A stretch of 64,000 nucleotides of DNA from Deltaproteobacteria bacterium (lineage in GTDB: Bacteria; Desulfobacterota; Desulfobulbia; Desulfobulbales; JAGXFP01). Where the stretch lies: positions 94,717-158,716 of the forward strand of contig JAGVGT010000021.1 in NCBI GenBank assembly GCA_020056965.1, in the 5' to 3' direction. Each line of letters starts with the position of its first letter. The stretch's first letter is position 1. The translations under genes and the position numbers were made by a program. This document shows positions 52,617-60,752 of the stretch, one piece after another. The notes below the pieces were generated by a model that was given only the letters and a program-made list of their open reading frames with translations, was not told the origin of the DNA and did not search any database.

Positions 52617-53528
52617 CTAGAAGGGGACGACGATCTGCTGCTCTTTGAGAACCCGGTCGAGAATCCCGATCCGGTAGGCGAACTTGTTGACGATGGACTT
52701 GACGCCGTTGGTCACCGCCTTACTGGAGATGGTGGCGCCGGTCAGGGCATAGATGTCTTTGCCACTATAGCTGGCCTCAACTTGGGCCACTTCCTCGGCG
52801 CCGATGCTGCCGCCGTTCCGGTCGTTTTCCAGAACCCGCCGGTACTCATCGGGCAGCGGCTCCTTGACCACCCCCAGCTTCTTCAGGGCCTCGTATGTCT
52901 TGCCGCGGAACTGGTTCTTGAAATAGGCCTGGACGATCTCGCCGCCCAGGCCGGGATCTTCCTCATGCTCCATGATCTCCAGACCGGTAACGGCGAAGGC
53001 GGGATCGACGGAGAGGATCACGTTGATGAAGGTCTTGAAACCGGGGAACTCGCCGGGCAGCAGATAGGCCAGCCGCTGGCCGTTGTCGGTGGCGACGATG
53101 GTCTGATCGACATAACGGCACTCCTTGCCGCTCCCAAGGGCGACGACGATGGCCGCCTCCCGCTCGTTCGCCTCGGCGGCCTTGTGGGCCTCCAGCCGCA
53201 CATCTTCCTTGCCGAGGAAATTGCCGTCCAGCCCCAGGTTGACGAAGACATAACCCGCCTCGCCGGCACCGCTGGTCGGCACCAGATAACCGAGGGAGGA
53301 GACCCCGCCACCACTGACCAGGTAGCGATAGACCGGATGCAATTTCAAAGAGGCGGGGGCGGTTTTCGCCCCGGAATAGCCCAGCAGCCCCAGCATGACC
53401 TTCTGCTCGCGGACCTCGGCGTTATGGAGCTTGGCCTTGTTGGTGAAGACGAAGGTCGCTCCCATGACCAGCCCGGCCAGGAGACAGGAGACGGTCAGCC
53501 GGAAGACGATGGTGAAAATATCCTTCAT
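52617..53528 (-). CDS. rnfG: Rnf complex subunit G (FMN-binding)
   Basis: A 303-residue subunit with one N-terminal helix (~7-30) and a periplasmic FMN-binding domain. The attachment motif TGATIS lies at 263-268, so Ser268 (normally Thr) would carry the covalent FMN. It is longer than enterobacterial RnfG (about 206), with insertions in ~100-190. Stop and start overlap with rnfD by one base (53528). Confidence 0.93.
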   Translation of the reverse strand: MKDIFTIVFRLTVSCLLAGLVMGATFVFTNKAKLHNAEVREQKVMLGLLGYSGAKTAPASLKLHPVYRYLVSGGGVSSLGYLVPTSGAGEAGYVFVNLGLDGNFLGKEDVRLEAHKAAEANEREAAIVVALGSGKECRYVDQTIVATDNGQRLAYLLPGEFPGFKTFINVILSVDPAFAVTGLEIMEHEEDPGLGGEIVQAYFKNQFRGKTYEALKKLGVVKEPLPDEYRRVLENDRNGGSIGAEEVAQVEASYSGKDIYALTGATISSKAVTNGVKSIVNKFAYRIGILDRVLKEQQIVVPF

Positions 53529-54589
53529 TACGCCCCTCCCTGGACCGGCGCGAAGCGCTCAGGTTTCAACCAGTTGTCGAGGACCGAGCTGACCGGGTTC
53601 ATCAGCAGGATGGCGTAGCAAATGCCCTCCGGATAGCCGCCCTTCAAGCGGATCAGCACGGTCAAGGCCCCTACCCCCAGCCCATAGATCAGCTGGGCCT
53701 TACGGCCGGTGGGACAGGTGACGTAATCATTGGCCATGAAGAAGGCCCCCAGCAGGGCGCCGCCGGAAAGGACCGCCAGCAGCGGATCACCGGCGAAGTA
53801 ACCACTGCCGCCGAAGATCCAGCTCAACAGGGCGATGGCGCCCAGGACCGTCACCGGGATATGCCAGGTGATGTAACGGCGATAGAGGAGATAGCAGCCG
53901 CCCAGGAGGATGAAAAGCCCGGAGGTCTCGCCGATGCAGCCGGGCCGCCAGCCCAGGAAAAAATTGGTATAGACATTGGGGGCCGCCCCGAACTGCTGGG
54001 TGAAGGCGGCCATTCCCTGGGTCTTCAGCACCGCCAGCGGGGTGGCCGTGGCCACCGCGTCGATGGAGGTGCCGAGATAGGAGAAGATGGCCAGGTCCTG
54101 CAGGGGCGGCAGCCAGGCCGAGGTCATGGCCACCGGGAAGGTCGCCATCAGAAAGGCCCGGGCCAAGAGGGCCGGATTAAAGATGTTGTAACCGATCCCG
54201 CCCAGCAGGTGCTTGCCGATATAGATGGCCATCACCGCGCCCAATACCGGCAGCAGATAGTTAACCCCGGGCGGGATGATAAAGGCGATCAGTATGCCGG
54301 TGATCACCGCGCTGCCGTCGCCGATGGTGACCTTGCGGCCCAATGATTTTTGGGTGACGTACTCGACCCCGACGCAGCTGGCGACGCTGATGGCGGTGAT
54401 GATCAGGGTCTGAATCCCGAAGATGAATACCGACAAAATCAGCGGCGGCACCAGGCAGGCCACCACGGTCCACATGATTTTCGCCACCGACTCGTCGCTC
54501 TTCACATGCGGCGATACGGAAACCTTCCATATCCCGCGCGGGGCGGCAACTTCCGGGGCTTCTGGCTCTTGCTGGCTAATGGCGATCAC
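53528..54589 (-). CDS. rnfD: Rnf complex subunit D
   Basis: A 353-residue integral membrane subunit with about ten helices. It starts with GTG behind AAAGG. The covalent FMN motif reads ATATPLAV (Thr183) where E. coli has SGATPLA. GIGYNIFNPALLARAFL is typical of RnfD/NqrB. Upstream, about 230 bases containing two kinds of palindromic repeats separate it from rnfC. Confidence 0.95.
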   Translation of the reverse strand: MIAISQQEPEAPEVAAPRGIWKVSVSPHVKSDESVAKIMWTVVACLVPPLILSVFIFGIQTLIITAISVASCVGVEYVTQKSLGRKVTIGDGSAVITGILIAFIIPPGVNYLLPVLGAVMAIYIGKHLLGGIGYNIFNPALLARAFLMATFPVAMTSAWLPPLQDLAIFSYLGTSIDAVATATPLAVLKTQGMAAFTQQFGAAPNVYTNFFLGWRPGCIGETSGLFILLGGCYLLYRRYITWHIPVTVLGAIALLSWIFGGSGYFAGDPLLAVLSGGALLGAFFMANDYVTCPTGRKAQLIYGLGVGALTVLIRLKGGYPEGICYAILLMNPVSSVLDNWLKPERFAPVQGGA

Positions 54590-54628
54590 CTTTGCAACTA
54601 CAATTATTTAAGATGGCTAAGTTTTTCG

Positions 54629-54723
54629 TAGGTTGGGTTAGCGGCCTCATCGCGTAACCCAACAGCCTTGAATGTTGCCGGCTTGGACAGGTTGGGTTAC
54701 GGCGTAAACCTGCCTAACCCAAC
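54629..54723. repeat. intergenic repeat, GTTGGGTTA/TAACCCAAC type
   Basis: Two successive inverted pairs: GTAGGTTGGGTTA (54629-54641) with GTAACCCAAC (to 54663), and GTTGGGTTACGGCGTAAACC...TAACCCAAC (54691-54723). This is a widely dispersed type of intergenic palindrome in bacteria. It lies inside the rnf operon, between rnfC and rnfD. Confidence 0.85.
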
Positions 54724-54749
54724 CTGCAAAATCAAATAGTAATTCCGAT

Positions 54750-54795
54750 CACACTGAGCCCTTCGCCAGGCTCAGAACAGGCCAGTCGAAGTGTG
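54750..54795. repeat. second palindromic element, CACACTGAGCC type
   Basis: CACACT (54750-54755) pairs with AGTGTG (54790-54795), and GAGCC (54756-54760) with GGCTC (54769-54773). It is a different repeat family from the adjacent element, and lies 28 bases after the rnfC stop. Confidence 0.75.
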
Positions 54796-54822
54796 GCCCA
54801 AACAGTTTGCTACCGTTCAGAC

Positions 54823-56142
54823 TTACCTTTTGGCCTTCATCTTGGCGAGCCGGACGAATTGGACCAGCGGTCGCTTGGCCGGACAGACATAGGCGCAGCA
54901 GCCGCATTCAAAACATTCGAAGACCCCGAACTGCCCGGTGTCCTGGGCCCGGCCGGCCTCGACATAGATCCCCACCTCCTTGGGCTCCAGCCCCATGGGG
55001 CAGGCCTCGATGCACCAGCCGCAGCGGATGCACTGGGAATGTTCGGAAGTGTCGATCTCATCCTCGGCCAGGAACAGCACCGACGAAGTGGTCTTGGTGA
55101 CCGGAATATCGAGGGTGGAGATGGCGAAACCCATCATCGGCCCGCCCATGACGATCTTGGCCAGCTGCGGGGTCACCCCGCCCAGATGGGCGACGATGTC
55201 ACTCACCCGGGTGCCGACCTTGACCAGCAGGTTGGCGGGCCGGGCGATGCCCTTCCCGGAGATGGTCATAACCTTCTCGTAAAGGGGCTTGCCCAGGACC
55301 ACCGCATCGTAAATGGCCCGGGCGGTGCTGACGTTATGCACCACCACCCCCACGGCTGAAGGCAGGGCCAAGCCCGGTACCTTGCGGCCGGTGACCGCCT
55401 GGATCAGTTGCTTCTCCGAACCCTGCGGATACTTGACCTGCATGGGCCGAACCGTAACCTGGGCCTGTGGGGTGGAGAGCTTAGCCGCCGCCTCGGTCAT
55501 GGCCGCGATGGCGTCCGGTTTGTTGTTTTCGATGCCGATCTGGCAGTTGCTGATCCCCAGGATTTTGAGGATGACTTGCGCCCCCTCGACGATCTCGGCG
55601 CTCTTCTCCACCATCTGGCGGTGGTCGGCGGTGATATAGGGCTCGCACTCGGCGCCGTTTAAGATCAGGGTATCGATGGGGTTGTTGGGCGGCGGACTGA
55701 GTTTGACATGGCTGGGAAAACCGGCCCCGCCGACCCCGATCACCCCGCCATTCTGAACCCTCTGGAGTAGTTCCTCCCGGTTCAGCCCCTGCCACTCTTG
55801 TCGGCTGTACTGGACCGGTGCGATTTCACGATTGGTCTTTATGGTAATAGAGGGAGTGGTCACCCGCATCGGATGGGCGGAGACGCCGAGGGCGCTGACC
55901 GTGCCGGCGGCCGGGGCATGCAATGGCACCCCTAGACCCTTGGTCACCGTGCCAACCACCTGCCCTTCCGTGACCTCGTCCTTGCGGGTGACCGTCGGGG
56001 AGCAGGGGGCGCCGATATGCTGGCCGAGAACCAGTTCCAGTTCAGCGGGCAGGGGCATGGTCTCGATGGCGAGACCGGCGGTCAGCCCCTTGGCTTCGGG
56101 AGGATGAACGCCACCTTTAGGGAAGGTCAGTAGTGTGGGCAT
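54823..56142 (-). CDS. rnfC: Rnf complex subunit C
   Basis: A 439-residue cytoplasmic subunit that binds FMN and NADH and holds two [4Fe-4S] clusters (CIRCGWCIEACPMGL, CFECGCCAYVCPAKRP). The NADH/FMN region has GGVIGVGGAGFPSHVKL and LILNGAECEPYITADHR. The ATG at 56142 (MPTLLTFPKGGVHPPE) is chosen, with GGAAG eight bases upstream; a GTG eleven codons earlier has no support. First gene of the rnf operon; the promoter must be in 56143-56605. Confidence 0.95.
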   Translation of the reverse strand: MPTLLTFPKGGVHPPEAKGLTAGLAIETMPLPAELELVLGQHIGAPCSPTVTRKDEVTEGQVVGTVTKGLGVPLHAPAAGTVSALGVSAHPMRVTTPSITIKTNREIAPVQYSRQEWQGLNREELLQRVQNGGVIGVGGAGFPSHVKLSPPPNNPIDTLILNGAECEPYITADHRQMVEKSAEIVEGAQVILKILGISNCQIGIENNKPDAIAAMTEAAAKLSTPQAQVTVRPMQVKYPQGSEKQLIQAVTGRKVPGLALPSAVGVVVHNVSTARAIYDAVVLGKPLYEKVMTISGKGIARPANLLVKVGTRVSDIVAHLGGVTPQLAKIVMGGPMMGFAISTLDIPVTKTTSSVLFLAEDEIDTSEHSQCIRCGWCIEACPMGLEPKEVGIYVEAGRAQDTGQFGVFECFECGCCAYVCPAKRPLVQFVRLAKMKAKR

Positions 56143-56605
56143 AGAGAATACTTCCGTTTTTGCGGCAGTGATCACGGAAAAATCCCGCCGTAACGCGGGT
56201 CGAGAGAGCTCCGTGCCAAAACCAGCCTAAAGAGCGATGGACTTTGCGGTCCGGCACGGTGCGAAAAGGCTTTTTCACTAACTCGTTTATCCCCCTTTGT
56301 CAAGGAACAAATCAAGATGGGACGTGATGATCAGGGGCATGGGGTCGGCAGGGAAACCGCAGCCCGGAGCGACTTTCCGGGCGCCTTGCTCACCGGCTTC
56401 TGACGGCCCACGTCCAGTAATCGAGGTACCACTCCGGGGTAGTTGGCGGCTGACTTCCGGGAATATCAGTGTAGACTTAATGTGTACAACCAATCAATCT
56501 TGGGGATCCGGAGTATCAGTTTGGCAACTGTGGAGAAATATCACTATAATTGGATAGTCGGCGTCTTGGTCCGACCTGCGGACGCTAACTAAAGGAGTCA
56601 GGAAG
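56143..56605. promoter_or_regulatory. divergent spacer between rnfC and the GlrK-like kinase
   Basis: 463 bases with no gene. A good sigma70 promoter for the kinase is TTGGCA (56521-56526), 18-base spacer, TATAAT (56545-56550). A near-perfect GTGCGAAAA/TTTTTCAC hairpin is at about 56259-56278. The rnf promoter (minus strand) was not located with confidence. Confidence 0.55.
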
Positions 56606-58054
56606 ATGAGGTTGTCGATATTTACCCGGCTCATCGCCAGTTATCTTTCCCTTTTCGTCATGCTGGCGGGGGTGAGTGCTTTTTCCGTTGTCCAGCTTGA
56701 CGGTTTTCACCAGGTCATCCAGTCCATTATTCAGAACGACACTGCGGTGGTGGAATTATCCGGCCAACTCTCCGACACCCTTCTGTCCGAGACCAGATTT
56801 GTCCGGAAATATGTGTTGGTGAAGGATGAACAACTCTACAAAAATTACCGTCTCGCCAGCGAGGAATTCAGTAAATTGATCAACCAGGCCCGAATTGGTG
56901 CGGTTTCCGGAGAAACGGCGAGGATCCTCCGCGCCATAGAGGCAAAACACCAAGTATTTAGCCGGCTGGTTGAGGAGGAGAGGGTCTTGATCAAACGGGC
57001 CGAGCCTTACCCGGCCGCCCGTTACGATGAAGAAATAAAAAAGGCCGCCAATGAAATCATCGAATATCTCCAACTCACCCGACAGGCCGGCGAAAAGGAG
57101 ATATTTGTTAAAATCGGCAGACTGGGTGAAATAACCGATTGGGCCGGTCGGGTCGTTATTATGATTACCGCGATCACTCTGGCCGGCGGTTTGATTGGCG
57201 CGATTCTCATCGCCAAAAGTATCACCGGACCGCTGAATGTGATCAAGGTGAGAACCAGGGAAATCGCCAAGGGAAATTTCCAGGGCGATCTGACGGTCAA
57301 ATCGCCACCGGCCATCCGGGAACTGGCCGAGGCAATCAATACCATGTGTCATAAATTGGCGGCGGTTGACTCGATCAAATCCGATTTTTTCTCCCATATG
57401 TCCCATGAATTACGGACCCCGCTGGCCTCGATCAAGGAGGGGACCAATCTTCTGGTTAACGGCCTGGGCGGCGAGGTCACCGATAAGCAGCGGAAAATCC
57501 TGACGATCATTGGCGAGGAAAGCGAGCGGATGATCAATCTGACCAATTCTCTTCTCGATCTTTCCAAGATGGAAGCCGGCATGTTAGCGTATCATTATGT
57601 CGAGACCGATTTCGCGAGCCTGATTAGCGATTCTCTGAAGGTATTGCTACCCATGGCCGAAGCTAAGGAGATTACCATAATCAATAACGCTAAGGGATTG
57701 CCGCCCCTGATGATCGATCGGGAAAAGATGTTCCATGTGTTCCGGAATCTTATCGGCAATGCCATCAAGTTCACCGGCAAGCGGGGCGAAATAACCCTGA
57801 CCGGCGAGGTGAAAGATGGTGCGATTCTCATAACGGTCGGCGATACCGGCATCGGCATTCCTCAGGCGGACTTGGAGAGGATTTTTCTGAAATTTCATCA
57901 GGTTATTCCGCCAAAGGGCGAGAAAAGCACCGGTACCGGCCTGGGGCTGGCGACAGTCAAACAGATAATCCTTGCGCATGGAGGGCAGGTGTGGGCAACC
58001 AGTCAGGAAGGGCACGGCAGCATATTTCATATTTCATTGCCATTGGCGGCCTGA
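56606..58054 (+). CDS. sensor histidine kinase, GlrK/QseE-like
   Basis: A 482-residue membrane kinase. Helix 1 (~8-30), helical periplasmic sensor domain (~31-178), helix 2 (~182-203), HAMP (~204-255), HisKA with HMSHELRTPLASI (His267), HATPase with GNAIKFTGK, DTGIGIP and GTGLGLATVKQI. Layout and neighbours (a lipoprotein, then a sigma54 response regulator) match the GlrK-QseG-GlrR system of enterobacteria, an envelope or amino-sugar stress sensor. AAGGAG precedes the ATG. The downstream lipoprotein gene overlaps its end by 64 bases. Confidence 0.88.
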   Translation: MRLSIFTRLIASYLSLFVMLAGVSAFSVVQLDGFHQVIQSIIQNDTAVVELSGQLSDTLLSETRFVRKYVLVKDEQLYKNYRLASEEFSKLINQARIGAVSGETARILRAIEAKHQVFSRLVEEERVLIKRAEPYPAARYDEEIKKAANEIIEYLQLTRQAGEKEIFVKIGRLGEITDWAGRVVIMITAITLAGGLIGAILIAKSITGPLNVIKVRTREIAKGNFQGDLTVKSPPAIRELAEAINTMCHKLAAVDSIKSDFFSHMSHELRTPLASIKEGTNLLVNGLGGEVTDKQRKILTIIGEESERMINLTNSLLDLSKMEAGMLAYHYVETDFASLISDSLKVLLPMAEAKEITIINNAKGLPPLMIDREKMFHVFRNLIGNAIKFTGKRGEITLTGEVKDGAILITVGDTGIGIPQADLERIFLKFHQVIPPKGEKSTGTGLGLATVKQIILAHGGQVWATSQEGHGSIFHISLPLAA

Positions 58055-58827
58055 TCGCGCTTCTTAATTCCACTTCTTGCGTCCCTGCCCCCTGCAAGGT
58101 CGCAAGTATTTCCAGTCCGGTTCAGCCCTTGACTGTCGTGGGTAAGGTGGCTGAGCCGCCATGCAAGATCGAAAGTACTTCCAGCCCGGATCAGCTGGCC
58201 CAGTACCGAAACGATTTGGCGGGGGGTTTTTTTGAGACCGTGATCCAACAATGCCTGGCGGTCGTCAACAAAAACGATGCGGTACCTCCGGCCGATCTCG
58301 CCTTGTATGCCCTGGGCGAGGTCTATGCCCATCATGCCTATCAGGGTAAAGATTATGAGCTGTCGAGGTATTATTTTGCCAGACTGATTGCCAATTTTCC
58401 CGAATCCCAGCTCACCTCGGAGGCCCGGACCTTTGTTGGTCTGTATGACACGTTCGCCGAGAAGGAAAAGAAGATAGCGAGCCTCGAAAAAGAACAACAA
58501 GCCAAGGTGCCGCCGACCAGGGAAGCGATCACGGATCGAAATTTTGAAGCGGCTGTAAAGGAAAATCTCCAGATAATCAAGGTCTCTGGACAAAAAACCC
58601 CGGCTGATCACGCCTTGTATAATCTCGGACTGATCTATGCCCATATCGATAATCCGGGCAAGGATTTTCAAAAAGCCCGGAAGTATTTCGCCGAGGTGAT
58701 CAAAGAGTTCCCCGCCAGCTCCCTGGTAGAAGAGTCCCGGGTCTGGTTGGGTTTGTTTGAGGTTTTTGAGAAGATGCAACAGATTGATCTTGATATCGAA
58801 CAACAGAAAAAGCAGCTCAACCGATAG
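57991..58827 (+). CDS. QseG-like TPR lipoprotein
   Basis: A 278-residue exported protein with GTG start at 57991 behind GGAGGG, within the end of the kinase gene. The signal peptide ends at STSC (Cys30), a poor but possible lipobox. The mature protein has two similar helical halves: LAQYRNDLAGGFFETVIQQCLAVV...YALGEVYAHHAYQGKDYELSRYYFARLIANFPES and REAITDRNFEAAVKENLQII...YNLGLIYAHIDNPGKDFQKARKYFAEVIKEFPAS, each TPR-like. Position between the kinase and the sigma54 regulator equals that of QseG, which signals to QseE. Assignment rests on context and fold. Confidence 0.75.
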   Translation: MGNQSGRARQHISYFIAIGGLIALLNSTSCVPAPCKVASISSPVQPLTVVGKVAEPPCKIESTSSPDQLAQYRNDLAGGFFETVIQQCLAVVNKNDAVPPADLALYALGEVYAHHAYQGKDYELSRYYFARLIANFPESQLTSEARTFVGLYDTFAEKEKKIASLEKEQQAKVPPTREAITDRNFEAAVKENLQIIKVSGQKTPADHALYNLGLIYAHIDNPGKDFQKARKYFAEVIKEFPASSLVEESRVWLGLFEVFEKMQQIDLDIEQQKKQLNR

Positions 58828-58834
58828 GCAATTC

Positions 58835-60190
58835 ATGGCACCTAGCAGAATTCTGGTCGTGGACGATGATAAAAACCTCCTGGATCTGATCGGGATCAGG
58901 TTAGAGACCACCGGCTATGATGTGACCCTGGCCGGCCACGAAAGAGAGGCCAAGAAAATTGTCGCCGGGGCGGTCTTTGACGTGGCGGTGGTGGATCTGC
59001 AACTGGTCAATCAGGATGGGATTTCCCTGATGGAGGAAATCCATCGCAGCCACCCTTATCTACCGGTGATCATCTTGACGGCCCATGGAAGTATTGAAAG
59101 CGCGGTTGATGCCATGCAGCGGGGCGCCTTTACCTACCTGACCAAACCCTTTGACTCCAGGGAATTGATCATCCAGATTGAGCGCGCGGCCGAGACGGGC
59201 CGCTTAACCGGCGAGGTTCAGAGGTTAAGAACCCTGCTGGAGGAAAACTACGGCTTTGCCAATATTATTGCCAAAAGTGAATCGATGCGGTCCGTTCTGG
59301 ACCAGGTGGCGAGAATCGCCGGCACGGAGTCGAATGTTGTGATCTATGGGGCCAGTGGGACCGGCAAGGAGCTGATCGCCAAGGCAATTCATATCTCCAG
59401 CCCGAGAAAAGATTTTCCCTTTATGGCCATCAACTGTGCCGCTATTCCGGAATCCCTGCTGGAGAGTGAACTGTTCGGACATGCGAAAGGGGCTTTCACC
59501 GGGGCGATCAGGAAGAATAAAGGACTTTTTGCCCGGGCCGATAAGGGTACGGTTTTTCTTGACGAAATCGGCGATATGCCCTTGGCCCTGCAGGCGAAAC
59601 TGTTGAGGGTTCTGCAGGAGCGAATCATCATGCCTCTGGGCGGAGAAGAGCCCCTGGCCATCGATGTCCGCGTGATCGCGGCAACCAACAAAAATTTGAA
59701 GGAAGAGGTCCAGAGGGGTAATTTTCGTGAAGACCTTTTTTATCGGATTCACGTCATCCCCATTGAGCTGCCGCTGCTGAAGAGCCGCAAGGAAGACATT
59801 CCGCCCCTGGTCGAACATTTCATTAAAAAATATGGCCGGCGGCCCGAGAAGAGTGTCACCGCGATTACCAAGGCAGCGCTCCATAAACTGATGCTCCATG
59901 ACTGGCCGGGGAATGTCCGGGAGTTGGAAAACTCCATTGAATTCGCCGTGGCCATGGCCACCGGTAATACCATCACCGACGAGCTGATCCTTCCCTCCGA
60001 AGCTGACCATGCTTCCCTGCCCACCTTTACCGAGGCCAAGGCCGGTTTTGAAAAAACCTATCTAGCCAATCTTCTTAAGGTTACCAGTGGCAATGTCAGC
60101 AAGGCCTCGGAGCTGGCCGGCAAATATCGGGCCGACCTTTATAATCTGCTAAAAAAACACGGTCTCTCGCCCGAAGATTTCAAGCAATGA
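58835..60190 (+). CDS. sigma54-dependent response regulator, GlrR/QseF-like
   Basis: A 451-residue NtrC-type activator. Receiver with Asp54 (VAVVDLQLVNQDG); AAA+ domain with Walker A GASGTGKE, the sigma54-contact GAFTGA and GTVFLDEIGDMP; C-terminal Fis-type helix-turn-helix (GNVSKASELAGKYRADLYNLLKKHGL). The ATG at 58835 starts directly with the receiver (MAPSRILVVDDD); 26 in-frame codons upstream lie in the lipoprotein gene. A sigma54-type promoter is present 230 bases downstream, a candidate target. Confidence 0.92.
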   Translation: MAPSRILVVDDDKNLLDLIGIRLETTGYDVTLAGHEREAKKIVAGAVFDVAVVDLQLVNQDGISLMEEIHRSHPYLPVIILTAHGSIESAVDAMQRGAFTYLTKPFDSRELIIQIERAAETGRLTGEVQRLRTLLEENYGFANIIAKSESMRSVLDQVARIAGTESNVVIYGASGTGKELIAKAIHISSPRKDFPFMAINCAAIPESLLESELFGHAKGAFTGAIRKNKGLFARADKGTVFLDEIGDMPLALQAKLLRVLQERIIMPLGGEEPLAIDVRVIAATNKNLKEEVQRGNFREDLFYRIHVIPIELPLLKSRKEDIPPLVEHFIKKYGRRPEKSVTAITKAALHKLMLHDWPGNVRELENSIEFAVAMATGNTITDELILPSEADHASLPTFTEAKAGFEKTYLANLLKVTSGNVSKASELAGKYRADLYNLLKKHGLSPEDFKQ

Positions 60191-60419
60191 TTATCTCCCC
60201 GCCGATGAATATACCAAGCTTGCCGACCGCCTGTAGGAAAACCCATGCAATGCGGATATCTCTCTGATATTCGTCAGTAAAGTATCAAATTCCCCCTCCG
60301 TCCGGCTTTTTAGCTGTAGGTAATTCCAGTCACATTTCGGGGTTTTCCTGTCCGTTTCCAACGCCATTTCGCTTAATTATCCCAAGTAAAACCGGTAGTT
60401 ATAACTATTTCATTAGACT

Positions 60420-60435
60420 TGGCATCATCGTTGCT
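60420..60435 (+). promoter_or_regulatory. sigma54-type -24/-12 promoter
   Basis: TGGCAT (60420-60425), five bases, TTGCT (60431-60435): the GG and GC pairs are exactly ten bases apart, as the sigma54 consensus requires. A TGTC-N10-GCCA sequence at 60349-60366 resembles the GlrR site TGTC-N10-GACA with one mismatch. The promoter points toward the MopE-like gene 318 bases away. Confidence 0.6.
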
Positions 60436-60752
60436 AAGAGTAGGCGGTGGCAGATCATCGACCGAAACCCGGGTTTGGGTAGGGTTAGAAGGCGCTGCCG
60501 CAAATCCGTAGTGGGCAAGATGCCCAACTTGATAGGCCGGCCCCATTTTTTTGCATACCGTCGTTGTCCGACGGACGAATGTTGAATTCTGGTAAATTCC
60601 CGGCGTTAAATAGCCCGCCGCTTCATGTGGGTTTTCCGTTTAACAAATCAGGCAGGGGAGGGATGCGGACTCAATGTTTGTACCTAAAGCGTTGCTTATC
60701 AGTCATTCAGCGTTGCAAGTAACAATCACCAATCCATGGAGAAGATTAATTC
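60436..60752. other. long leader or sRNA region before the MopE-like gene
   Basis: No gene is evident. A TGGGCA-AGA-TGCCCA hairpin at about 60508-60522 is followed by GGCCGGCCCC and a run of seven T near 60545-60551, which could end a short RNA of about 100 bases from the sigma54 promoter. Otherwise this is the 5' leader of the next gene. Confidence 0.35.
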
